This document shows positions 40,981 to 49,968 of a stretch of DNA of 64,000 nucleotides, in pieces. Source of the stretch: CAVRXQ01 sp963849105 (GTDB taxonomy: Bacteria > Actinomycetota > Acidimicrobiia > Acidimicrobiales > Bog-793); assembly GCA_963849105.1 (NCBI GenBank), contig CAWKGD010000006.1:496001-560000 (forward strand), in the 5' to 3' direction. Within the stretch, counting starts at the first letter, position 1; each line of letters begins with the position of its first letter. The notes under the pieces are model-generated. The model saw nothing but the letters and a program-made list of their open reading frames with translations, did no database searches and was not told where the DNA came from. Position numbers and translations under genes: made by a program.

Positions 40981-42281
40981 CGACGGTGGACGCCGACGTG
41001 CTCGCTAGTGACCCGGAGGTCAAGGCGATCCTTGAGCGCGAACTCGGGCGCCAACGGACGACGGTGCAGCTCATCGCGTCCGAGAACTTCACGTCGCCCG
41101 CGGTGCTCACCGCGACCGCGTCAGTTCTGACCAACAAGTACTCAGAGGGCTACCCGGGTCGCCGTTATTACGGTGGCAACGTCTTTGCCGACGAGATCGA
41201 GTCGCTCGCCCGTGACCGGGCGACCTCGCTGTTCGGCGCGGAGCACGCGAATGTCCAGCCCCACGCCGGTGCGTCGGCGAACCTCGCCGCGTATCTCGCG
41301 CTCATCGAGCCGGGTGAGACGGTCCTCGCGATGCGGCTCGACCAAGGGGGGCACCTCACACACGGTTCCCCCGTCAGCGTGACGGGCAAGCTGTATCGAT
41401 TCGTCGCGTACGGCGTCACGCCGGCTGCCGACGACGGTTCAGGTGAGCGGATCGACCTCGACCAGGTCGCCGACTTGGCCCGCCAAGAGCGCCCGAAGCT
41501 CATCGTCGCCGGAACGACGGCGTACACCCGCATCATCGATCCGCAGCCCTTCCGCGAGATCGCCGACGAAGTGGGCGCGCTGTTCATGTTCGATGCCGCG
41601 CACCCCGCCGGGCTGATCGCCGGTGGCGTGCACCCGAATCCCGTCGGCGTCGCCGACGTCGTCACTTTCACCACCCACAAGACCCTGCGCGGACCGCGGG
41701 GCGGGGCGATCCTGACCCAAGAATCCCACGCCCGTGCGATCGACGCAGCGGTTTTCCCCGGCCTGCAGGGCGGACCGCTCGACCACGTCATCGCGGCGAA
41801 GGCGGTCGCCTTCGGCGAGGCCGCGACCGGAACGTTCAAGGCGTATGCGGCACAGATCATCCGCAACGCAGCGGCGCTCGCCGACTCGCTGAAAGCGGAG
41901 GGCTTCCGTCTCGTTGCTGGGGGCACGGAGAACCACACCGTCCTCGTCGACCTGCGCACCTTCGACGCCGAACTGACCGGGAAGGAAGCTCAGGACGTGC
42001 TCGATCGGGTCGGTATCACCTGCAACCGCAACCAGATCCCGAACGACCCGCGCTCGCCGTTCGTGACGAGCGGACTCCGCCTGGGCAGCGCCGCTGAGAC
42101 GACGGCAGGGATGGGGGAGCCCGAGATGCGTCGCATCGGCGAGCTTTTGGCGTCGGTGCTGCGCAACCGCGACGACGAAAAGGTCCTCGACGGGGTGCGG
42201 GCCGAAGTGCACGAGCTGTGCGCAAAGTTCGACCCGTACGCGACGCTCGTAGCGATGCGGGAGTCAGACCGGAGTACTTGA
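40977..42281 (+). CDS. glyA: Serine hydroxymethyltransferase
   Basis: PLP enzyme converting serine and tetrahydrofolate to glycine and methylene-tetrahydrofolate. The 434-aa product has LIASENFTSPAV, the YPGRRYYGGN motif, NVQPHAGASANLAAYLAL, FDAAHPAGLIAGG and the PLP-lysine in TFTTHKTLRGPRGG. GTG 40977 overlaps the rpiB stop, and its own TGA overlaps the next ATG as TGATG. Confidence 0.97.
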   Translation: MTTVDADVLASDPEVKAILERELGRQRTTVQLIASENFTSPAVLTATASVLTNKYSEGYPGRRYYGGNVFADEIESLARDRATSLFGAEHANVQPHAGASANLAAYLALIEPGETVLAMRLDQGGHLTHGSPVSVTGKLYRFVAYGVTPAADDGSGERIDLDQVADLARQERPKLIVAGTTAYTRIIDPQPFREIADEVGALFMFDAAHPAGLIAGGVHPNPVGVADVVTFTTHKTLRGPRGGAILTQESHARAIDAAVFPGLQGGPLDHVIAAKAVAFGEAATGTFKAYAAQIIRNAAALADSLKAEGFRLVAGGTENHTVLVDLRTFDAELTGKEAQDVLDRVGITCNRNQIPNDPRSPFVTSGLRLGSAAETTAGMGEPEMRRIGELLASVLRNRDDEKVLDGVRAEVHELCAKFDPYATLVAMRESDRST

Positions 42282-43672
42282 TGAACCTTTACGACGAGTA
42301 CGGGGTCGTCGTCGCAATCGCCGCGGTCGCGACGTTCGTCCTCGGTTATCCGGTCCGCAAAGTGGCGACCGCCCTCGGAGCCGTCGATCAGCCTGGTCTC
42401 GAGCGTGTCCACGCCCGCCCTGTTCCGACGATCGGCGGCACGTCGATGCTGCTCGGCTTCGGCGCCGCGTTGTTGGTCGCGTCGCAGCTCGGCGATCTGT
42501 CGTCGATCTTCCGCGGCTCGACCGAGCCGCTCGGGGTCGGGCTCGCTGCGCTCGTCATCTATGCGGTCGGCTTGATCGACGACGTGAGGAACATCTCGCC
42601 GCCGGCGAAGGTCGCCGGCCAGGTCTTCGCGGCGATGGTGCTCGTCTTTTTGGGCGTCACGATGGAGTACTTCAAGTTCCCCTTCTTCCCGACGATCTAC
42701 GTGCTCTCGCCATCTGTGTTGCCACTCGTCACCGCGGTCTGGGTCGTCGGCATGGCGAACGCCGTCAATTTGATCGACGGCCTCGACGGACTCGCGGCAG
42801 GCGTCGTCGCGATCGGTGCCGGCGCCCTCTGCGTCTATGGCCTGCGCCTCGAAACGCTCGGCAACCTGACCCCGGACAACCTCGGGCCTTTGGTCGCGGC
42901 GATCACCTGTGGAGTCTGTATCGGGTTCCTGCCGCACAACTTCTATCCGGCGCGCCAGTTCATGGGGGACTCGGGGGCGCTGTTCCTCGGGCTTTCGATG
43001 GCTGCAGCGACGATGGTGATCGGCGGGCGGACGACGGTGAACGGGGTCGCCGGCACGGACGTCTCGGGGCTCACCTTCTTCCGGTTCGCACCCCTTTTCA
43101 TCCCGATTTTCATTCTCGGAGTCCCGATCCTCGACACGGTGTTCGCGATCGTGCGCCGGACCGTGCGCGGGGTGAGCGTCGCCGAACGCGACCTCGGGCA
43201 CTTGCACTACCGGCTGATCCGCCTCGGTCACGGCCAGCGCCGGTCCGTACTGATCCTGTGGGCGTGGACGGCCGTGCTCTCCGCCTTCGCAATCTTGCCG
43301 ACGTTCGTCCTGAAGGTGAACGCCTTCGTCCCCTTCGTGGCGGCCTTTTCGGTCGCCGTGCTCTACACGATCTTCCGCCCGGCCGGACGGCCCTCGACCG
43401 CCCTCGAGCCCGCCGAGGAGACGCCGGAACTGGCGACGCCGGCACCGACGGCACCAGAAGGGGCGACGCCGGCGATCTCGGTCGTGATGTCGGCGGCGGC
43501 GGGCGTGGCGGTCGCCGGAGAGTCCGACCTCGCCTCGCCCCGGCGCCGCCGCCGGCGGCACCACGTGCTCATCCCGAGACGGCGGCTTCCACCACCAAGC
43601 GAGCAGCCTGCCCCGGGGGTTGACGCACACGCCGCGCGTTTTGGCGAGTCGCGTGGTGAGATGCGAGGATAA
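42281..43672 (+). CDS. Undecaprenyl-phosphate GlcNAc-1-phosphate transferase-like protein (WecA/TagO/MraY family)
   Basis: A 463-aa membrane protein, about ten helices, that transfers a sugar-1-phosphate from a UDP-sugar to a polyprenyl phosphate, the first step of cell-wall polymer synthesis. Catalytic motifs seen are VGLIDDVRNISP, NAVNLIDGLDGLAAGV, FMGDSGALFLGLS and the cytoplasmic HLHYRLIRLGH typical of the WecA/TagO branch. The last 100 residues are a polar, Pro/Ala/Arg-rich extension not seen in the core family. ATG 42281 has GGAG upstream. Its place ahead of atp genes is conserved in actinobacteria. Confidence 0.92.
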   Translation: MNLYDEYGVVVAIAAVATFVLGYPVRKVATALGAVDQPGLERVHARPVPTIGGTSMLLGFGAALLVASQLGDLSSIFRGSTEPLGVGLAALVIYAVGLIDDVRNISPPAKVAGQVFAAMVLVFLGVTMEYFKFPFFPTIYVLSPSVLPLVTAVWVVGMANAVNLIDGLDGLAAGVVAIGAGALCVYGLRLETLGNLTPDNLGPLVAAITCGVCIGFLPHNFYPARQFMGDSGALFLGLSMAAATMVIGGRTTVNGVAGTDVSGLTFFRFAPLFIPIFILGVPILDTVFAIVRRTVRGVSVAERDLGHLHYRLIRLGHGQRRSVLILWAWTAVLSAFAILPTFVLKVNAFVPFVAAFSVAVLYTIFRPAGRPSTALEPAEETPELATPAPTAPEGATPAISVVMSAAAGVAVAGESDLASPRRRRRRHHVLIPRRRLPPPSEQPAPGVDAHAARFGESRGEMRG

Positions 43673-43681
43673 GCCGCCCAG

Positions 43682-43885
43682 GTGGCAAGGCGGCCGTCCC
43701 CGACGCTCGCCGAGCTCGCCGGGGTCGGGCTGACGGCCGGTGCCTGCGTCGCGATCGGCGTCGGCGTCGGCTACTGGATCGCAGAGGCGACCGGGGCCGG
43801 GCCGGCGGTGACCTTCGCCGGACTCGGTATCGGCGTGGCCGCCGCGGTGGTGGCTACCTATTTCATGATCAAGAGATATCTCTGA
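43682..43885 (+). CDS. AtpZ/AtpI-type small membrane protein of the ATP synthase operon
   Basis: A 67-aa protein with two membrane helices: LAELAGVGLTAGACVAIGVG with GYWIAEATG between, then a second helix ending FMIKRYL. This matches the AtpZ family (once annotated as a magnesium/calcium transporter linked to F-ATPase). GTG 43682 lies ten bases after the upstream gene. A role in c-ring assembly or ion supply is inferred from position and family. Confidence 0.75.
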   Translation: MARRPSPTLAELAGVGLTAGACVAIGVGVGYWIAEATGAGPAVTFAGLGIGVAAAVVATYFMIKRYL

Positions 43886-43938
43886 GTCACTAACCTGCGG
43901 TCCGGCTTGCGCCGGACCGACGCGCAACGAAGACGAGC

Positions 43939-44364
43939 ATGGATCGACTCTCCCAACTGTTCGAACAGCTACCGCTGTCTGAGATCTCCCGCGTCGTGCG
44001 CCGGACAGTCTTCGGCGGCCTCATCGTGGGGGCGGTCGCGTTCGGGATTTCGCTCGCGCTCTCTCGCCCGTTGATCGGCCTTGGCGTGTGCATCGGTCTC
44101 GCCCTCGGCCTCGCGAACATCCGGCTCGTCGCGCGCTCGGTGGCGAAGGTGAACGCGTCCGGGCACGCGCACCCGCGGCGGGCACTCGCCTCGAGCACCC
44201 TCGCCCGGCTCGGCGTGACGACGGTCGTCGTCGTGGGGCTGGCGTTCGCGTCGGTGACGCTGGGCATCTGCACCGCTGGCGGGATCGCGCTGTTCTATTT
44301 CCTCTTGCTCGTGAGCCTCGTTCGAAGCCTCTTCGCGCAGGGAACCACGGGGGTCACTCTGTGA
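43939..44364 (+). CDS. atpI: AtpI-like ATP synthase assembly protein
   Basis: A 141-aa protein with about four membrane helices, opening MDRLSQLFEQLP and then RRTVFGGLIVGAVAFGIS; it belongs to the AtpI type found at the head of ATP synthase operons, where it assists c-ring assembly. Sequence conservation is low, so the call rests on topology and position. Its stop overlaps the atpB start as GTGA. Confidence 0.7.
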   Translation: MDRLSQLFEQLPLSEISRVVRRTVFGGLIVGAVAFGISLALSRPLIGLGVCIGLALGLANIRLVARSVAKVNASGHAHPRRALASSTLARLGVTTVVVVGLAFASVTLGICTAGGIALFYFLLLVSLVRSLFAQGTTGVTL

Positions 44365-45095
44365 TCGGACCGGTGCTCGCCGGGCTGAACTCGAACGACG
44401 TCGGCAAGCACATCACGGAGAAGTGGTTCGGCCTCACCGTGAACGTCGACACCGTGCTCTCGACAGTTGTCGCCGGGGCGATCGTGCTCGCCCTCGGCTT
44501 CTATCTCCGTGCCAAGGCGACCTCAGGGGTCCCTGGCAAGTTCCAGCTCGCGTTCGAGACGATCATCCGCGGCGTCGAGAACCAGGTGCACTCCTCGATG
44601 GGCGACGCCGGAGATCCGATCATCCCTCTTGCGTTCACGCTGTTCGTCTTCATCCTGATCGCGAACTGGCTCGAGCTCATCCCAACGGGTCACACGCCGC
44701 AATACCTTCCCGCTCCGGCCGCGGACGTGAACTTCACCGCGGCGCTCGCCGTGTTCGTCATCTTGCTGATGCACGCGACGTGGATCGCGAAGCACGGTTT
44801 GCGCAACTATCTCGCGCACTACTTCAAGCCGTTCAAGGCGCTTTTTCCGATCAACGTCATCGAAGAGCTCGTGAAGCCCGTCACGTTGGCTTTGCGACTC
44901 TTCGGCAATATTTTCTCCGGCGCCCTCTTGCTCGTCATCATCGCCAGTGTGATCCCGGTGCTGTATCCGTCGATCCCGGTTCTCGATCTGATCTGGAAAC
45001 TCTTCGACGGATTATTCGTGGGTCCGGTGCAGGCGTTTATCTTCTCGCTCCTGACGGTGCTGTACTTCGGATCCGCCGTCGCGGGAGACCACTGA
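44361..45095 (+). CDS. atpB: ATP synthase F0 subunit a
   Basis: A 244-aa membrane subunit forming the proton half-channels. The essential Arg is in KPVTLALRLFGNIFSG, and the last helix has GPVQAFIFSLLTVLYFGSAV. It starts at GTG 44361 (VIGPVLAGLN). Confidence 0.95.
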   Translation: MIGPVLAGLNSNDVGKHITEKWFGLTVNVDTVLSTVVAGAIVLALGFYLRAKATSGVPGKFQLAFETIIRGVENQVHSSMGDAGDPIIPLAFTLFVFILIANWLELIPTGHTPQYLPAPAADVNFTAALAVFVILLMHATWIAKHGLRNYLAHYFKPFKALFPINVIEELVKPVTLALRLFGNIFSGALLLVIIASVIPVLYPSIPVLDLIWKLFDGLFVGPVQAFIFSLLTVLYFGSAVAGDH

Positions 45096-45153
45096 TTGTT
45101 CCGACGGGCGAACGCCCCGAGGGAGTAGGCATCACCAACCACAGGAGAGGGAA

Positions 45154-45414
45154 ATGGCAGACACGACCCAGCAGGCGATCCAGCTCGCAGGAGCGCTCGT
45201 CGGCGGAGGCATCGCGCTCGGCGGTGGCGCGATCGGTGCGGCGATCGGCGACGGTCTTGCCGGCAGCCAGACGATCGCCGGGGTTGCTCGACAGCCCGAG
45301 GCCCAGGGACGCCTGTTCACAATCATGTTCATCATCGTCGGCCTCGTCGAGGCGATGTACTTCATCAACCTGGTCTTCATGTTCCTGTTCGTTTTCGTTC
45401 TCTACAAGAAGTAG
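45154..45414 (+). CDS. atpE: ATP synthase F0 subunit c
   Basis: An 86-aa hairpin of two membrane helices forming the rotor ring. The glycine-rich first helix GGGIALGGGAIGAAIGDG, the polar loop GVARQPEAQGRL and the ion-carrying Glu in IVGLVEAMYFIN are all seen. The residue after the Glu is Ala and the first helix lacks the Gln of sodium-type rings, so protons are the likely coupling ion. ATG 45154 has GGAGAGGGAA upstream. Confidence 0.97.
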   Translation: MADTTQQAIQLAGALVGGGIALGGGAIGAAIGDGLAGSQTIAGVARQPEAQGRLFTIMFIIVGLVEAMYFINLVFMFLFVFVLYKK

Positions 45415-45432
45415 GAACCAGGTCGAATCGCT

Positions 45433-45969
45433 GTGCTCGCGAGCTCCAGCAGTAGCAGCAATTTCATTGTTCCGAACGCGACGTTCTTCGTCGAACTGAT
45501 CCTTTTCATCATCGTCCTCGGGATCGTTGCGAAGTTCGTCCTCCCGCCGATCCAAAAGGTGATGCGGGATCGGGACGAGAGCGTTCGGAAAGAACAGGAC
45601 TCAGCCGAGTCGGCACGCCGGGAGGCCGCCCGTCTCGAGGCTGAGCGGCTGAAGGCGCTCGCCGACGCCCGCGCCCAGGCGCGGGAGATCCTCCAAGACG
45701 CCTCGCACCAAGGGGACGACCTGGTGCGGGACGCGCGCGCTCGTGGTCAGGAAGAACACGATCGTCGGGTTCTCGCAGCATCGGCGGGGATCGACGCAGA
45801 GCGGGATCGGGTCCGTGCCGAGTTGCTCGCACGTGCAGAGACGCTTGTTGTCGAGGCGGCAGAGCGCATTGTCGGCGGCAGCCTCGACTCCAGCCGGCAC
45901 CGCGGGCTGATCGCCGAGGAACTCGCCCTTGCCGACGAGCGCGCCCAGCAGGACGGACGACGTCAGTGA
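45433..45969 (+). CDS. atpF: ATP synthase F0 subunit b
   Basis: A 178-aa peripheral-stalk subunit: one N-terminal membrane helix (VELILFIIVLGIVAKFVLPP) followed by a long charged helix for the right-handed coiled coil. GTG 45433 starts it and its stop overlaps the next gene, a second b-type subunit. Confidence 0.92.
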   Translation: MLASSSSSSNFIVPNATFFVELILFIIVLGIVAKFVLPPIQKVMRDRDESVRKEQDSAESARREAARLEAERLKALADARAQAREILQDASHQGDDLVRDARARGQEEHDRRVLAASAGIDAERDRVRAELLARAETLVVEAAERIVGGSLDSSRHRGLIAEELALADERAQQDGRRQ

Positions 45970-46469
45970 TCCTTGCTTCGTCGAACTTCGGCATCTCCTA
46001 CGCGCTCGAGTGGGTCGCGATCGTCCTGTTCATCGCGTTCATATGGCGGTTCATCGCCCCGCCGTTGCGCCGGGCGATGAACCGTCAGACCGACGCGATC
46101 CGTGAGCAGCTGACCGCCGGGGAGCGGATCCGTGAAGAAGCGGAGCAGCTGTTGACGACGCGGAATGCGGCGCTCGAGCGGGCACGGGCCGAGGCGGAGT
46201 CGATCGTCGCACAGGCGCGGCGCAATGCCGAGGGACTTTTGGTGCAGGGCAGGGAGCGAGCCGAAGAGGAGTACCAGCACGCACTGGTCCGCGCCGCTTC
46301 TGCGATCGAACTCGCGCGGGCCCAGATCCGCGAACAAATCCTCGAAGAGATCGGGTCCGCGATCGTCGGCGCCGCAGCGCGAGTCGTCGCCGCGGAGCTT
46401 GACGAGCCGGTCCATCGCCGACTCATCGCCGAAGCGATAGCGGCCGCCGAATCCGAGCAGGCCGTCTAG
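45966..46469 (+). CDS. ATP synthase F0 subunit b' (second b-type subunit)
   Basis: A 167-aa homologue of subunit b: membrane helix ALEWVAIVLFIAFIWRF, then PPLRRAMNRQTDAIREQL and a long charged helix. GTG 45966 overlaps the atpF stop, and its own TAG overlaps the atpH GTG by one base. Two different b subunits, rather than a homodimer, suggest a b/b' heterodimeric stalk; in mycobacteria the second copy is fused to delta, whereas here they are separate. Confidence 0.88.
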   Translation: MILASSNFGISYALEWVAIVLFIAFIWRFIAPPLRRAMNRQTDAIREQLTAGERIREEAEQLLTTRNAALERARAEAESIVAQARRNAEGLLVQGRERAEEEYQHALVRAASAIELARAQIREQILEEIGSAIVGAAARVVAAELDEPVHRRLIAEAIAAAESEQAV

Positions 46470-47370
46470 TGCGCGAGACGATCCGCGGCTATGCCGCTGC
46501 GAGCTTCGAATCGGCGGACCGCTCAGGCACATTGGCAACCCTGCGCGGGGACCTGGTCGGCATCGCGCGAGCGGTGAATTCGTCGGACGACTTGCGCCTC
46601 GTGCTCACGGACGCGGTGATCGCGCCCGCGACGCGACGCGCGATCGTGATCGAGCTCTTAGAAGGGAGGGCCGAGCGGATCTCGGTCTCGCTCGCCGGCT
46701 TCACCGTCGCCAGCGAGCGCGCCGCGGAGATCCCCTCGGCGCTTGCCGAACTTGTCGAGCTCGCGGAAGCAGAGATCGACCGCGTCGAAAGGCGCGCCCG
46801 ATCGAACCCGAACCGCCGGCGAGCCGCGGTGAGATCCTCGAGCGGATCAGCGGCTATGCCGAACGTCTGTTGCAGGAGCTCGAATCGAGATCCGATATCG
46901 ACGTCGTCGAGGACGAACTGTTCCAAGTCGCGCGCGTCCTCGAGTCGAGCCGGGATCTGCGCGAGGTCCTCAGCGATGGCAATCTCATCTACTCGGGACG
47001 GGCCGCGGTCGTCGATGACCTGTTCGCCCGAACCTTCCACGAAACGACGGTGCGTCTCGTGCGCTACGTGATCCGAGCCGGGCGGCTGCGAGATCTCGTC
47101 GGCGCGATCGACTGGCTCGTCCAACTGGCGGCCGAAGAGCGCGGGCGTCGCATCGCGGACGTTCGCAGCGCGGTGCCGCTCGACGACGTCGAGCGTGAGC
47201 GCGTCGGCGCAGCGCTTTCGCGTCTCACCGACCGCAACGTCGAGGTGCGCGGGATCATCGACCCGTCGGTGATCGGAGGAATCCGCGTCAACGTCGGAGA
47301 CCTGATTCTCGACGGCACGGTGCGCCTGCGCGTCGAGCGGCTCCGCGACTTGCTTGTCAAGGCATCCTGA
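46469..47370 (+). CDS. atpH: ATP synthase F1 subunit delta, extended, with apparent frameshift near 46790
   Basis: Connects the peripheral stalk to the alpha3beta3 head. Two frames together encode it: 46469 to about 46790 (ETIRGYAAASFESAD to EAEIDRVE) and on to 47370 in the -1 frame (ARPIEPEPPASRGEILERIS onward). Restoring one A in the AAA at 46788-46790 gives a 300-aa protein, far longer than the usual 180. It appears to hold two copies of the OSCP N-terminal helical domain (IRGYAAASFE and ISGYAERLLQ), followed by the beta-strand C-domain with GGIRVNVGDLILDGTVR. Confidence 0.85.
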
Positions 47371-47418
47371 GGGTCAAAGCGCCGACGACGGGTTCGACCA
47401 GGAAAAAGGAGCGGTTTG

Positions 47419-48993
47419 ATGTCTGAGCTGACGATCGACGCGCAAGAGATTGCCGCGGTCTTAGAGCGACACGTCTCGGAGCTGCATACCGAGATCTCGA
47501 CGGAGCAAGTCGGCCGGATCGCCGAGGTCGGCGACGGCATCGCGCACATCGCCGGGCTGCCGCACGCCTCGGTGAACGAGTTGTTGGAGTTCGAGAACGG
47601 CACGCTCGGCCTCGCGTTGAACCTGGACGAGGACGAGATCGGTGCCGTCGTCCTCGGCGACGTCGAGGGCCTCGACGAGGGTCAGACGGTGCGAGCGACC
47701 GGCCGCATCCTCTCCGTCCCTGTCGGCGATGCGCTGTTGGGCCGCGTCGTGAACCCACTCGGCGAGCCCCTCGACGGCAAGGGCCCCCTCGGCGACGTCG
47801 AGCTGCGCCGTGTCGAAGTCCAGGCTCCCGGGATCGTCGACCGCCAGCCGGTCTCCGAACCCCTCCAAACGGGAATCAAGGTCATCGACGCGTTGACACC
47901 GATCGGAAGGGGTCAGCGCGAACTGATCATCGGTGACCGCAAGACCGGAAAGACGACCGTCGCCGTCGACACGATCCTCAATCAAAAGAGCACCGGCGTG
48001 AAGTGCATCTACGTCGCGATCGGCCAGAAGGGCTCGACCGTCTCGCAGACCGTCGCCACGTTCGAGGCTCACGGCGCGCTCGAATACACGGTCGTCGTCG
48101 CGGCTCCGGCGTCGGAGCCCGCGCCGTTCAAGTACCTCGCCCCGTACTCCGGCTGCGCGATGGGTCAGCACTGGATGGAGCGCGGTGAGCACGCGCTGAT
48201 CGTCTACGACGACCTGTCAAAGCAGGCAGACGCCTACCGCCAGATCTCGTTGCTCTTGCGTCGGCCACCGGGGCGCGAGGCGTACCCTGGCGATGTCTTC
48301 TATCTCCACAGCCGGCTGCTCGAGCGGGCGGCGAAGCTTTCAAAAGAGCGCGGGAGCGGCTCGCTCACGGCGTTGCCGATCATCGAGACGAAAGGCGGCG
48401 ATATCTCCGCCTACATCCCGACGAACGTCATCTCGATCACCGACGGCCAGATCTTCTTGGAGACCGACCTGTTCAACTCTGGCGTCCGCCCGGCGATGAA
48501 CGTCGGCAACTCCGTCAGCCGGGTCGGCGGCGCGGCGCAGATCAAGGCGATGAAGTCGGTCGTCGGCTCGCTGAAGATCGACCTCGCGCAGTTTCGAGAC
48601 CTCGAGGCGTTCGCGACGTTCGGCTCCGAACTTGACCGCGCCTCGCAGGCCCAGCTCGACCGCGGCTACCGGTTGGTCGAACTGTTGAAGCAGGGGCAGA
48701 ACGAACCGTTGCCGGTCGAAGAAGAGGTCATCGTCATCTACGCCGGCGTGAAGGGCTTCGTCGACAAGATCCCGACCGAGGAAATTCGCCAGTTCGAGCA
48801 GGTGCTTCGTACCGAGTTCAAGACGGCGCACCCGGAGCTTTTGGAGCACATCCGCACGACGGGCACGATGTCAGACGAAAAAGAGGTCGACGAGGTGATC
48901 AGGCAGATCGCTGCTTCCTTCGCCGGATCCTCTGACGAGGACGAAGCGGCCGATGAGAGCGAAGAAGCGAAGCCGGACGAAAAGGCGAGCTGA
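47419..48993 (+). CDS. atpA: ATP synthase F1 subunit alpha
   Basis: A 524-aa regulatory nucleotide-binding subunit. Walker A is IIGDRKTGKTTVAVDT, Walker B-region ALIVYDDLSKQADAYRQIS follows, and SVSRVGGAAQIKAMKSV is present. ATG 47419 has AAAGGAG upstream; TTG 47416 directly before it is a weaker alternative. The tail is acidic (SSDEDEAADESEEAKPDEK). Confidence 0.98.
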   Translation: MSELTIDAQEIAAVLERHVSELHTEISTEQVGRIAEVGDGIAHIAGLPHASVNELLEFENGTLGLALNLDEDEIGAVVLGDVEGLDEGQTVRATGRILSVPVGDALLGRVVNPLGEPLDGKGPLGDVELRRVEVQAPGIVDRQPVSEPLQTGIKVIDALTPIGRGQRELIIGDRKTGKTTVAVDTILNQKSTGVKCIYVAIGQKGSTVSQTVATFEAHGALEYTVVVAAPASEPAPFKYLAPYSGCAMGQHWMERGEHALIVYDDLSKQADAYRQISLLLRRPPGREAYPGDVFYLHSRLLERAAKLSKERGSGSLTALPIIETKGGDISAYIPTNVISITDGQIFLETDLFNSGVRPAMNVGNSVSRVGGAAQIKAMKSVVGSLKIDLAQFRDLEAFATFGSELDRASQAQLDRGYRLVELLKQGQNEPLPVEEEVIVIYAGVKGFVDKIPTEEIRQFEQVLRTEFKTAHPELLEHIRTTGTMSDEKEVDEVIRQIAASFAGSSDEDEAADESEEAKPDEKAS

Positions 48994-49011
48994 GGTCGAG
49001 GGAACCCCGAC

Positions 49012-49968
49012 ATGGCGAGTGGGCGCGAGCGGGTCCTGCGGCGCAGGATCCGCAGCATCGAGGCGACGAAGAAGATCACGCGGGCGATGGAGCTCATCGC
49101 GGCGTCCCAGATCGTCCGCGCCCAGGGTCGCATCGCCCACAACCGGCCGTACATCAAAGGGCTCAGGGACGCGTTCCGCATCACGGTTGACGACGCGACC
49201 GAACCGACGCGACTCGTCGGCGAACCGAAAGAGACGAGGAGCGTGGCGCTGTTGCTCATCGTCTCGGACCGCGGATTGGCCGGCGCCTACAACTCGAACG
49301 TGCTGCGCGCTTCCGAACGCCGTCTCATCGAGATCGGACGAGAAGGTGCAGAGACAACTTTGGTGACGGTCGGGCGACGCGCGGAGAGCTACTTTCGTTT
49401 CCGCGGCGTGCCGATCGAAAAGACCTTCCAGAAAGTGAGCGAGCGGCCGAGCTTCGACGACGCCCGCCGGGTGAGCGCCCAAGTGGTGGGACCGTTCATC
49501 GACGAGGAGTTCGACGCGGTCGAGATCGTCTCGACGCGGTTTCGCTCCGCGGGTGTGCAGGTCGTCGAGAGCCGGCGGCTGCTTCCCGTGCCGGAGCCCA
49601 CAAAAGACAGCCACGGGGAGAATGAAGAAACCCCGTCGGGCGGCGGCTTTTATGACTTCGAACCGCGATCTGATGATCTTCTGTCGACGCTCGTCCCCCA
49701 GCTCGTCGAGGCCGAGATCTTCGCGGCACTGCTCGAGGCGGCGGCGTCGGAACACACCGCCCGCCAGCGTGCGATGGCGGCCGCGACGGACAACGCCGAC
49801 GAGCTCGCGAAGACGCTGCGGCGCGAGATGAACCGCGCCCGGCAGGACGCGATCACCTCCGAGATCATGGAGATCGTCGGCGGCGCCGAGGCGCTGCGCG
49901 CCGCGCGAACTGCGCACGGCCGCTATGAGCTGACATTGGGCATCGAATACGAGGAGCCGGACGAATGA
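49012..49968 (+). CDS. atpG: ATP synthase F1 subunit gamma
   Basis: A 318-aa central rotor shaft. N-terminal helix RERVLRRRIRSIEATKKITR and AMELIAASQIVRAQ, the VSDRGLAGAYNSNV motif, and C-terminal helix ARQRAMAAATDNADEL and NRARQDAITSEIMEIVGG are typical. A Pro/Glu/Gly-rich loop (PEPTKDSHGENEETPSGGG) makes it longer than the E. coli protein. Its stop overlaps atpD as ATGA. Confidence 0.97.
   Translation: MASGRERVLRRRIRSIEATKKITRAMELIAASQIVRAQGRIAHNRPYIKGLRDAFRITVDDATEPTRLVGEPKETRSVALLLIVSDRGLAGAYNSNVLRASERRLIEIGREGAETTLVTVGRRAESYFRFRGVPIEKTFQKVSERPSFDDARRVSAQVVGPFIDEEFDAVEIVSTRFRSAGVQVVESRRLLPVPEPTKDSHGENEETPSGGGFYDFEPRSDDLLSTLVPQLVEAEIFAALLEAAASEHTARQRAMAAATDNADELAKTLRREMNRARQDAITSEIMEIVGGAEALRAARTAHGRYELTLGIEYEEPDE

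Noticed and set aside
41990..43927. 645-aa open frame on the minus strand opposite glyA and the WecA-like gene
   Set aside because: It is an antisense shadow of two clearly coding genes, rich in Arg, Asp and Glu in the way high-GC complement frames are.
45154..45414. Sodium-coupled c ring
   Set aside because: The Gln in helix 1 and the Ser/Thr after the key Glu that mark sodium rings are absent.
46469..47071. Reading the first delta-subunit frame to its own stop as a 200-aa protein
   Set aside because: After about 46790 the translation becomes Ser/Arg-rich and overlaps the properly coding -1 frame, so a frameshift explains it better than two overlapping genes.
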